The notes: a model not told the origin generated them from the sequence alone. A stretch of DNA of 6,755 bases from Chlamydiota bacterium (GCA_027449725.1 DAIDLB010000092.1:1-6755), one strand, 5' to 3'. Counted from the stretch's first letter, positions 1-5,347 are shown. Program-made: numbers and translations.

Positions 1-1
1 A

Positions 2-118
2 GAGGCGGTTCTTGCATGGGCAGAAAGCCTGCCCTCGGATCAATGGCTCGTCTGCCACCACCGGTGGCTGAACCGGAAGGGTGCTCCTTCTCTTCTCTGG
101 ATTCGCAGCTTGATCTAA
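2..118 (+). CDS. C-terminal end of a lipid A acyltransferase (LpxL/HtrB-like), 5' partial
   Basis: The frame beginning at base 2 is open from the window edge to a TAA at 116-118 and gives 38 residues. It contains WAESLPSDQWLVCHHRW, which fits the end of LpxL/HtrB/LpxM acyltransferases, where a Pro-x-Gln-Trp/Tyr-x-Trp-x-His-Arg-Arg-Trp/Phe-Lys type segment closes the protein. Family members transfer a secondary acyl chain to the lipid A precursor at the inner membrane. The catalytic HX4D motif would lie upstream, outside the window. The next gene starts 29 bases downstream on the same strand, so the two are probably co-transcribed. The fragment is short, so the family call rests on one motif; the reading frame itself is more secure than the name. 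It also shows that bases 16-147, open in another frame, are not an N-terminal extension of the next gene. Confidence 0.62.
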   Translation, partial: EAVLAWAESLPSDQWLVCHHRWLNRKGAPSLLWIRSLI

Positions 119-147
119 AATTCAAATATTCTTTACGATCCCCGCCC

Positions 148-1050
148 ATGATTTGGGCAGCATTGCTTCTTCCGGCTTTTCTTTTCGGCATCGCGATCGA
201 ATTTCCCATCGAATCGCTTTCCGCATCGGAAGTGATCCATTGCGAAGGAGAAATCGGCGGCATAAAAGTCGACTTTGCAATCTCTTGCGCCCATTTGCAT
301 AAGCTTTGCCTCACAGAGGAAGAGCTGCAGAAGGACACGTTCGATCTCTTGCGCCACCTGCCCGAGCTACTCCCTTCCAACGGCCGCGAAGTCGGCCTCT
401 TGACCTATCAAAACGGCATCAAGACCCCCCTCTCCCTGTTTCTCGAATCGTGCCGGGAGATTGCAAATAGGGTACCTGAAGGGACCCTCTTTATAGGCCT
501 CCACAACAAAAGCAAAGGGCTTATGCGAGACGTCGTTCGCCTCCTCGAAGAAGTCGCCTCAATCGACACGCCGGCGGTCCGCAAGACGAGGCTCTTTTTC
601 CAAGCGCTCGAAACAGAAATCCATGCGACCAACCCCGACCTTCTCTGGGGCTGCATCCTCCACAGCGAAGCAGGCGTTCTTGCCAGGCGTGCCATCGAAG
701 GAATGGAGCCGGAAGAAAAGCTGCATCTGCAGCGCCACCTCTACCTCTTCGCAATGACCCCAGTCCTCCCCATCCCGGCCAACTACGGCTACTACACATT
801 GAACCTCTACTCGCGATTTGATTTTTTAAGCGTCGGCGGCTATCTCTTCGGGATCGGAGGACAGGCCCTTGCCAACATGCTTTTGAGCGCACACAATTGC
901 CGCATGCAATTCATCCCCTGCACCTCAACCTGGGACGAGCGGACATTTCTCTTCATCGATCACTCGTTTTTGGGAACGACCTACCTCAACGCGTTGGAAG
1001 AACAAATCGCCAGATGGAGAAGCCGCTATGGGCTTTACGACGGTCGTTAG
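148..1050 (+). CDS. Exported or membrane-anchored serine-hydrolase-like protein, function unknown
   Basis: This is a 300-residue product. The frame is also open upstream to base 1, but that stretch overlaps the acyltransferase end, and M at 148 is the first ATG after the acyltransferase stop. It begins a classic hydrophobic leader (residues 2-17, MIWAALLLPAFLFGIAI), so it is a secreted or anchored protein. No Shine-Dalgarno is visible; read-through coupling from the upstream gene is possible. The body has TYQNGIKTPL (86-95), an aliphatic strand GTLFIGLHNKSKG (112-124) and then CILHSEAGVLARRAI (169-183). This resembles the nucleophile elbow of alpha/beta hydrolases (usual G-x-S-x-G, here H-S-E-A-G with Ser173). 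DHSFLGTTYLNAL near residues 271-283 could supply the catalytic His272. The pattern reminds me of chlamydial DUF687-type hydrolase-like proteins, but I cannot confirm the family. The last 23 bases overlap the next gene, and the TAG stop lies inside the target duplication of the palindromic element. Confidence 0.72.
   Translation: MIWAALLLPAFLFGIAIEFPIESLSASEVIHCEGEIGGIKVDFAISCAHLHKLCLTEEELQKDTFDLLRHLPELLPSNGREVGLLTYQNGIKTPLSLFLESCREIANRVPEGTLFIGLHNKSKGLMRDVVRLLEEVASIDTPAVRKTRLFFQALETEIHATNPDLLWGCILHSEAGVLARRAIEGMEPEEKLHLQRHLYLFAMTPVLPIPANYGYYTLNLYSRFDFLSVGGYLFGIGGQALANMLLSAHNCRMQFIPCTSTWDERTFLFIDHSFLGTTYLNALEEQIARWRSRYGLYDGR
1016..1020 (+). promoter_or_regulatory. Shine-Dalgarno of the lipoprotein gene
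   Basis: GGAGA lies 7 bases before the ATG at 1028, inside the end of the preceding gene. It is the main reason for choosing 1028 as the (ancestral and probably current) start of the lipoprotein gene, because no ATG, GTG or TTG lies in frame within the inserted element. Confidence 0.6.
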
Positions 1051-1651
1051 GGATCGTAAAAAAATAAATGCCACACCTATCGAGGAGAAAAGCCGTTCAG
1101 ATCTTGAAGATTTTTCCGCAGCAGATATCTCTGTCCATCTCTGCAAGGAAAAATCGTCAAGAGATGAATGGAATTTTCCCTCGAGAGGTGTAGCAGTTAT
1201 TTTTTTACGATCCGTTAGCTTGCTTCTTCTCCTGGCCGGCTGCTCTTCCGAGCCGCATGTCCGGGCCGCCGATCGGCTCCTCGAGAGGCTCGGGAGGGAC
1301 ATCCAGGATGAGTTTTCCCTCCGCTTCATCGGCTCCGGCGGCTCGATGCCGGAAACAATCGATGAACTGGAGCTTCTCTTTTCCTCCGGCCGGGAGGGAA
1401 CGGTCGACGAAGCAAGAGCAGTCCAGCGCCTGGCAGCTCAAAAAATCGTCGAAGCGATCAATCGCGACGAGGAAGCTAGACCCTATTTAAAACAATTCCC
1501 TTTTCCCCCGGACAATCTCTCGATCTCCATCTCCTACCCCCGCTCCGGCCCCATCGCCCTCGCCTTTAAAAAAGGGAATGAAATTTTTTATTACAGGACA
1601 AACCCCGAAAGCGGAAGGCTCGAATGCTTCTTTTCGGAAACGAACCTTTAG
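1028..1651 (+). CDS. Small lipoprotein with a palindromic element inserted in frame in its signal peptide
   Basis: This is a 207-residue frame. Residues 1-7 are MGFTTVV, and about 56 residues are contributed by the inserted element and its target duplication. The hydrophobic segment and lipobox SLLLLLAGC then follow, with the predicted lipidated Cys at residue 72 (codon 1241-1243). The mature part, about 136 residues, starts CSSEPHVRAADRLLERLG and ends SGRLECFFSETNL; I do not recognise its family. Joining base 1050 to base 1219 gives MGFTTVVSLLLLLAGC, a textbook lipoprotein signal, so the pre-insertion gene is easy to see. Today the signal would carry a long charged n-region, or translation might restart inside the element. 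The hydrophobic stretch VAVIFLRSVSLLLLLAGC could still act as a signal peptide, and an ATT codon at 1199 is the only unusual start candidate giving a normal length. The gene overlaps its upstream neighbour by 23 bases and is closed by a hairpin at its stop codon. It could be functional or silenced. Confidence 0.75.
   Translation: MGFTTVVRDRKKINATPIEEKSRSDLEDFSAADISVHLCKEKSSRDEWNFPSRGVAVIFLRSVSLLLLLAGCSSEPHVRAADRLLERLGRDIQDEFSLRFIGSGGSMPETIDELELLFSSGREGTVDEARAVQRLAAQKIVEAINRDEEARPYLKQFPFPPDNLSISISYPRSGPIALAFKKGNEIFYYRTNPESGRLECFFSETNL
1046..1050 (+). repeat. Target-site duplication GTTAG, left copy
   Basis: GTTAG abuts the first base of the palindromic element and contains the TAG stop codon of the hydrolase-like gene, so that protein is unaffected by the insertion. 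It lies at the edge of a small palindrome ACGAC-G-GTCGT (1037-1047). Confidence 0.75.
1051..1067 (+). repeat. Left terminal inverted repeat of the palindromic element
   Basis: GGATCGTAAAAAAATAA, 17 bases, is the perfect reverse complement of 1197-1213. Complementarity continues inward with mismatches. Confidence 0.88.
1197..1213 (-). repeat. Right terminal inverted repeat of the palindromic element
   Basis: TTATTTTTTTACGATCC is the perfect reverse complement of 1051-1067. Its last ten bases, TTTACGATCC, also occur at 132-141 upstream of the hydrolase-like gene. Confidence 0.88.
1214..1218 (+). repeat. Target-site duplication GTTAG, right copy
   Basis: GTTAG directly follows the last base of the palindromic element. 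Collapsing it with the left copy restores an uninterrupted lipoprotein signal peptide in frame. Confidence 0.75.
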
Positions 1652-1694
1652 AGGCAATTGCAAAACTCGGGCATCCAGTTTTGCAATTACCTCT
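1650..1694 (+). terminator. Hairpin overlapping the lipoprotein stop codon, probable weak intrinsic terminator
   Basis: Left arm 1650-1667 (AGAGGCAATTGCAAAACT) and right arm 1677-1694 pair at 17 of 18 positions around the 9-base loop CGGGCATCC. Only TTTAAAAT follows, so the U-tract is poor. It may be a terminator helped by stem length, a processing site or a 3'-end stabiliser. It separates the envelope-type genes from the methyltransferase pair. A weak promoter may overlap its right arm: TTGCAA at 1681-1686 and CATATT at 1705-1710, each 4 of 6 to consensus, 18 apart. Confidence 0.55.
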
Positions 1695-1729
1695 TTAAAA
1701 TAAACATATTCAATGGCATACTGTCCGCC

Positions 1730-2431
1730 ATGAAAGAAATAAAATACTACGGCTTTCACGCCTGTCTCGCCATCTGGAAAAAAAGACCGGAAGATATCAT
1801 CCGCGTCTACCTCGATCCGGTTCATCTCAAAGCGCTCCGCCCACTCCTCAAGTGGTGCGCCGAGAATAAGAAAGCCTACCATCTGATTGGCGCAGACGAA
1901 TTGAATAAGGTTTCCGATTCGGTTCATCACGAAGGGATTTGCCTCTTGGCCAAGATGCCGAAGCTGGGTGCACCCAACCTTCCGAAAGAAGGCAAGGCGT
2001 GCCTCCTCTATCTTGACGGCGTCCAAAACCCGCACAACCTCGGCGCCATCCTCCGGAGCGCGGCCCACTTCTCCCTCTCCGGCATCGCAGGCGTAAAAGA
2101 CTCTCTTTCTCCCTCATGCTGCCGCATCGCTATGGGAGGCGCGGAAGAGATCCCGCTCTTGTCCCTCGAAGAACCGCTCGCCTGGCTGAAGAAAAACCGC
2201 TGCGCCCTGATAGCCACTTCATCGCATAAAGGCGACCCCCTCTACTCCTTCCGCTTCCCTCCCCGCTCCGCCCTCATCTTCGGCTCGGAGACAGATGGCG
2301 TCAGCAAGCAGATCCTCGCCCAAGCGGACCACTGCATCCGGATTCCCGGCAGCGGCGCCGTCGAAAGCCTGAACGTCTCCGTCGCCGCAGCCCTTTGCAT
2401 GAGCGAATACTACCGGCAACACCGCGCATGA
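1730..2431 (+). CDS. SpoU/TrmH-family RNA 2'-O-ribose methyltransferase
   Basis: This 233-residue protein transfers a methyl group from SAM to a ribose 2'-OH in rRNA or tRNA; the target base cannot be told from sequence. Residues 1-75 form a SpoU substrate-binding domain starting YYGFHACLAIWKKRPEDI, close in style to E. coli YfiF. The catalytic SPOUT domain carries the three family motifs. Motif 1 is DGVQNPHNLGAILRSA (96-111, with Asn103 and Arg109). Motif 2 is ALIFGSETDGVS (181-192, Glu187). Motif 3 is IRIPGSGAVESLNVSVAAAL (203-222, with Ser213-Leu-Asn-Val). These motifs form the trefoil knot and SAM pocket, and all key residues are present. I chose the ATG at 1730 because the domain begins right after it; an in-frame TTG at 1658 falls inside the hairpin. 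No Shine-Dalgarno is evident. The stop TGA overlaps the ATG of the next methyltransferase gene as ATGA. Confidence 0.93.
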   Translation: MKEIKYYGFHACLAIWKKRPEDIIRVYLDPVHLKALRPLLKWCAENKKAYHLIGADELNKVSDSVHHEGICLLAKMPKLGAPNLPKEGKACLLYLDGVQNPHNLGAILRSAAHFSLSGIAGVKDSLSPSCCRIAMGGAEEIPLLSLEEPLAWLKKNRCALIATSSHKGDPLYSFRFPPRSALIFGSETDGVSKQILAQADHCIRIPGSGAVESLNVSVAAALCMSEYYRQHRA

Positions 2432-3312
2432 AAAACGGCTATCTCGCGCCCGAGGGATTTGCAGAGCAATTAGCAGCGGAGCTAGGGACGACCGAGCGCT
2501 ACGACCGCCTCTTTCTCTCCTCCGCAAAAAAGCCGCTCTGGGCGCAAAATACCTGGATTGAGCCGCGGATCCTCTCTTTTTCCTCAGTTTCCGACGCGGC
2601 AAAAAAGCTTCGCGAGCTCGGAAGCCTCTGGGCGTTTTACCCCCACCAACTCGTTCGAAAAGGATCTCTCATCCAGGAAAAGCTCCCCTATTTCTCGCAA
2701 AAGCCCCTCCCCTTCCCCTGCAAACGCCCTGCTGCGCCGCTCGGCTCCTGGATGCTTCTCGATGAAAAAACTCTCCTCGCATCTCCCGTCTGCTCTAGCC
2801 CGTTTCCCCACGGAGAGCCCCACTTTCTTGAAACGAAAGTCCCGCCGTCCCGCGCTTACCTCAAACTCTGGGAGCTCTTCACTCTCATAGGCACGATGCC
2901 GAAGCCCGGCGACCTCTGTCTCGAGATTGGGGCCAGCCCGGGGAGCTGGACTTGGGTTCTAAGCCAACTCGGCGCCCGCGTCATCGCCGTCGACCGCGCC
3001 CCTCTCGCTCCCGAAATCACTCCCCATTCCTTCCTCAGACAAGACGCCTTCGCCCTAGAACCGATGCAAGACATCGCCTGGCTCTTTTCCGATGCTGCCT
3101 GCACGCCCGAAAAACTTCTCCGCTGGGTCGAAAAATGGCTCTCCGCCAAATCAAACGCCAACATGGTCTGCACCCTGAAATTTCAGGGAAAAACAGATTA
3201 CGCGATTGCGCGCGAATTCGAAAAGATTGAAGGGAGCGCTACTCTGCACCTTTCCCATAACAAACATGAATTGACTTGGATTAGAATCAATCCGTCAGGC
3301 AAAATGAACTAA
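2428..3312 (+). CDS. FtsJ/RlmM-like RNA 2'-O-ribose methyltransferase
   Basis: This 294-residue product is a Rossmann-fold SAM methyltransferase. The SAM motif I is GDLCLEIGASPGSWTWVLSQ (161-180), followed by RVIAVDRAPL (184-193) with the acidic Asp189. The catalytic K-D-K-E tetrad of FtsJ-type 2'-O-methyltransferases can be placed at Lys146 (SRAYLKLWE), Asp222 (FSDAAC), Lys251 (CTLKFQGK) and Glu281 (HNKHELTWI). The layout, an N-terminal RNA-binding region of about 135 residues before the catalytic domain, resembles RlmM (C2498 of 23S rRNA in E. coli), though that protein is somewhat longer, so the substrate is inferred only. I chose the ATG at 2428, which overlaps the upstream stop as ATGA and implies translational coupling. 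An in-frame ATG at 2395 lies inside the upstream gene and is less likely. The next gene follows after 20 bases with its own ribosome site. Confidence 0.88.
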   Translation: MKNGYLAPEGFAEQLAAELGTTERYDRLFLSSAKKPLWAQNTWIEPRILSFSSVSDAAKKLRELGSLWAFYPHQLVRKGSLIQEKLPYFSQKPLPFPCKRPAAPLGSWMLLDEKTLLASPVCSSPFPHGEPHFLETKVPPSRAYLKLWELFTLIGTMPKPGDLCLEIGASPGSWTWVLSQLGARVIAVDRAPLAPEITPHSFLRQDAFALEPMQDIAWLFSDAACTPEKLLRWVEKWLSAKSNANMVCTLKFQGKTDYAIAREFEKIEGSATLHLSHNKHELTWIRINPSGKMN

Positions 3313-3317
3313 AAGCT

Positions 3318-3323
3318 AGAGGA
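3318..3323 (+). promoter_or_regulatory. Shine-Dalgarno of the DUF3604 gene
   Basis: AGAGGA, 9 bases before the ATG at 3333, in the 20-base gap after the methyltransferase stop. It is one of the few good ribosome sites in the window and fixes the start of the DUF3604 gene. Confidence 0.65.
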
Positions 3324-3332
3324 TAAAAAGAC

Positions 3333-5228
3333 ATGCGAAGATCGATCTGCTACTGCGAGCCCAACCACGCCCTGGCAGGCAACAGCGCCACCTGGAAGTT
3401 CGTCTACACAACAGCCGCCAACCTACCCAAGGGGACCAAACTCCGCTTTGACATGCAGAGCAAAGGACGGCCGATCGACTGGCAAATCCCGCACACAAAC
3501 CCTAAAGAAAAAGCCAACCTGATCTGGGCCGAAATTCCCGGCGGCAAAACCCTTCCCGCCGCCGCCCTCGAGACCCCTCACGGCTCCTTCGAATTCACCC
3601 TTCCCGCCGAAATCAAGCAGGGAGAAAATTTCATCATCCACATCAGCGCCAACAGCTGCCAACGGATGACTCAGCGGCGCCGCCCCTTTCACCTCTACAT
3701 CGATACCAAGGGGAAAGGAGACTACAAGGAGCAACCCGAAATCTTCGGCATCGACGTGCGCGGCAACATCCTCCACAACCTGCGCGTCATCGCCCCTTCT
3801 CTCGTCGCGAGGAACCGCCGCTTCGACGTCGTCGTCCGCTTTGAAGACAAATACGGCAACCTCACGTGCAACGCTCCCGAAGGGACGCTCATCGACCTGA
3901 GCTACGAAAACCTGCGCGAAAATCTCAACTGGAAGCTCTTTATCCCCGAGACCGGCTTCATCGCCCTTCCCAACCTCTACTTCAACGAACCGGGCCTCTA
4001 CAAGATCAAGCTCAACAACCTGAAATCGAACGAGACGTTCCTCTCCTCGCCGATCCGCTGTCTTGCCGACAGTCCGCTGAGCCTCTACTGGGGCGTGCTC
4101 CACGGCGAATGGGAACGAGCCGACTCCGCCGAAAACATCGAATCGTATCTCCGCTACGCCCGCGATGAAAGGGCTCTCCAGTTCATCGCCACCTCCAACT
4201 TCGACGCGGAAGAAGAGACCTCCAACGACGTCTGGAAGCTGATCAACCAGCAGATCGCCGAATTCAACGAAGACGACCGCTTCGTCGCCCTCCTCGGCTT
4301 CCAATGGTTCGGCGAGCCCAAAACCGAGGGCCTCCGCCACTTCATCTACGCCAAAGACGCGAAGCCGATCCTCCGACGCAAAGACACGAAGAGCAACTCG
4401 CTCAAAAAGATCTACAAGACAAACAACCCCAAAGAGATGATCGCCATCCCCACCTTCACGATGGGCAAGACGACGCTCTACGACTTTGAAGACTTTTCCC
4501 CCGAATACGAGCGCGTGGCCGAGATCTACAACTCGTGGGGATCATCCGAATGCACCGCCAAAGCGGGCAACCCATCCCCCATCTCCGGCTCGGGAAAAAA
4601 CTGCATCGCCGAATCCGCCGAAGGGTCGCTCCAAAAAGCGCTCAACGCCGGCTGCCGCTTCGGCTTTGTCGCCGGCGGCCACGACGACCGCGGCCCCTAC
4701 AACCAGCTCTTCGACTCCGAGCAAGTGCAATATCCCGCGGGAATGACCGCCATCCTCGCCAAAGAGCACAACCGCTCGTCGCTCCTCGAAGCGATGCAAA
4801 ACCGCTCCTGCTACGCCACGACAGGAGAAAAAATCATCCTCGGCTTCCACATCGCCCAATTCGGCATGGGCACCGAGATTGAAACGAAAGCGCGCCCAGG
4901 CCTCGAATACAACCGCCACATCTCCGGCTACGCCATCGGCACCTGCCCCATAGCAGAGGCAACCCTCATCCGCAACGGCGAAGAGTGGCGCTCCCTCGAG
5001 CCCAAAGACGGCATCGTCGAATTCGAAATCGACGACAGCGAACTCCTAGGCCAAGTCGCCCTTAACCCAAAAAAGGAAGGCGTCCTTCCCTTCGCCTACT
5101 ACTACCTCCGCGTCGTCCAGGAAGATGGCCACATCGCCTGGAGCTCGCCCATCTGGGTCGTCCACAACACCAAAAAGAGCGAGCCCGCAGCCGCAGCCGC
5201 AACCACCAAAAAGCCGAAGAAGAAATAA
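3333..5228 (+). CDS. DUF3604 (PHP-like) protein with Lys/Ala-rich C-terminal tail
   Basis: This is a 631-residue, probably cytoplasmic protein with no signal peptide or membrane segment. Residues 1-245 look like beta-rich sandwich domains (for example RFDVVVRFEDKYGNL, 163-177). The DUF3604 domain, a relative of PHP metallo-hydrolases, starts at YWGVLHGEW (252-260). Later family landmarks are AIPTFTMGK (371-379), RVAEIYNSWGSSE (394-406), FGFVAGGHDDRGPY (443-456), SLLEAMQNRSCYATTG (483-498) and HIAWSSPIWV (600-609). In typical members the first motif is nearer YWGDLHxHT; here the Asp is Val255 and the second His is Glu259, so the metal site is altered and phosphoesterase activity is uncertain. 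The tail KKSEPAAAAATTKKPKKK is basic and built on GCAGCC-type triplet repeats (about 5187-5204); a nucleic-acid contact is possible but unproven. Related proteins are, as I recall, widespread in Chlamydiae with no assigned role. Codons are strongly C-ending, like the upstream genes. Confidence 0.88.
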   Translation: MRRSICYCEPNHALAGNSATWKFVYTTAANLPKGTKLRFDMQSKGRPIDWQIPHTNPKEKANLIWAEIPGGKTLPAAALETPHGSFEFTLPAEIKQGENFIIHISANSCQRMTQRRRPFHLYIDTKGKGDYKEQPEIFGIDVRGNILHNLRVIAPSLVARNRRFDVVVRFEDKYGNLTCNAPEGTLIDLSYENLRENLNWKLFIPETGFIALPNLYFNEPGLYKIKLNNLKSNETFLSSPIRCLADSPLSLYWGVLHGEWERADSAENIESYLRYARDERALQFIATSNFDAEEETSNDVWKLINQQIAEFNEDDRFVALLGFQWFGEPKTEGLRHFIYAKDAKPILRRKDTKSNSLKKIYKTNNPKEMIAIPTFTMGKTTLYDFEDFSPEYERVAEIYNSWGSSECTAKAGNPSPISGSGKNCIAESAEGSLQKALNAGCRFGFVAGGHDDRGPYNQLFDSEQVQYPAGMTAILAKEHNRSSLLEAMQNRSCYATTGEKIILGFHIAQFGMGTEIETKARPGLEYNRHISGYAIGTCPIAEATLIRNGEEWRSLEPKDGIVEFEIDDSELLGQVALNPKKEGVLPFAYYYLRVVQEDGHIAWSSPIWVVHNTKKSEPAAAAATTKKPKKK

Positions 5229-5285
5229 GGGCTCCGCCCTTAAACCCGCAAAAGGGCAAGCCCTTTTGAAACCCGGTATTTTTTT
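5226..5285 (+). terminator. Two hairpins plus T-tract after the DUF3604 gene, REP-like
   Basis: Hairpin one is TAAGGGC/GCCCTTA (5226-5232 and 5236-5242), starting on the stop codon. Hairpin two is CAAAAGGGC/GCCCTTTTG (5249-5257 and 5260-5268), bracketed exactly by direct repeats AAACCCG (5242-5248, 5269-5275). Seven T follow at 5279-5285, about 10 bases after the second stem, so termination is likely though the geometry is loose. The GGGCTCCGCCC-type unit looks like a REP-like intergenic palindrome. Confidence 0.6.
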
Positions 5286-5289
5286 AATC

Positions 5290-5329
5290 CCTTGATGAAG
5301 CCGGAGCTCCATCAAGGAATCGTCTTTTT
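5290..5329 (+). terminator. Third hairpin with T-run, possible second terminator
   Basis: CCTTGATG (5290-5297) pairs with CATCAAGG (5310-5317) around a 12-base loop, and five T lie at 5325-5329. It stands between the DUF3604 terminator and the promoter of the LRR gene and would help insulate the latter. Confidence 0.5.
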
Positions 5330-5347
5330 AAGATGTCCACATCTTTC

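Larger units (their letters stand above)
1051..1213. mobile_element. 163-bp MITE-like palindromic element, open in the same frame on both strands
   Basis: The segment begins GGATCGT, seven A, TAA and ends with the exact reverse complement. Pairing the arms by eye, 56 of the outer 70 positions are complementary (first 17 perfect). The symmetry breaks only around the centre (about 1118-1146), where a short inner stem GCAGA/TCTGC (1121-1125 and 1140-1144) remains. GTTAG is present directly on both sides (1046-1050, 1214-1218), as expected of a target duplication. There is no room for a transposase, so it would be a non-autonomous (MITE-type) element moved in trans. The length is 163 and with the 5-bp duplication 168, a multiple of three. 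The lipoprotein frame has no stop inside it, and the mirror frame on the minus strand is also open. The A7/T7 ends and overall AT-richness contrast with the GC-rich flanks. The behaviour matches Rickettsia palindromic elements, but I do not recognise the sequence as any named family. Confidence 0.85.

Noticed and set aside
54..68. Hairpin GCCACC/GGTGGC as a regulatory site
   Set aside because: It lies inside the acyltransferase coding end, is short and has no T-tract.
16..147. N-terminal extension of the hydrolase-like protein from an ATG at 16
   Set aside because: It overlaps the LpxL-like C-terminus in another frame and would bury the clear signal peptide that starts at 148.
1051..1213. 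Large rho-independent terminator instead of a mobile element
   Set aside because: The loop and arms are far too long, the T-run is at the base of the right arm, and the flanking GTTAG duplication with a restored reading frame is better explained by insertion.
925..1329. Minus-strand open frame across the palindromic element
   Set aside because: Its recognisable part is only the mirror reading of the palindrome; the flanks are low-complexity Ser/Arg antisense of real genes.
1658..1729. Upstream TTG start for the SpoU-type methyltransferase
   Set aside because: The extra 24 residues come from the hairpin region and precede the natural start of the substrate-binding domain at 1730.
2395..2427. 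Upstream ATG start for the FtsJ/RlmM-like gene
   Set aside because: It lies inside the SpoU-type gene without a ribosome site, while the ATG at 2428 gives the usual ATGA overlap.
3423..4340. Long minus-strand open frame opposite the DUF3604 gene
   Set aside because: It is Val/Glu/Asp/Gly-rich, as expected of the complement of C-ending GC-rich codons; no motif, no ribosome site, and the + strand protein is clearly real.
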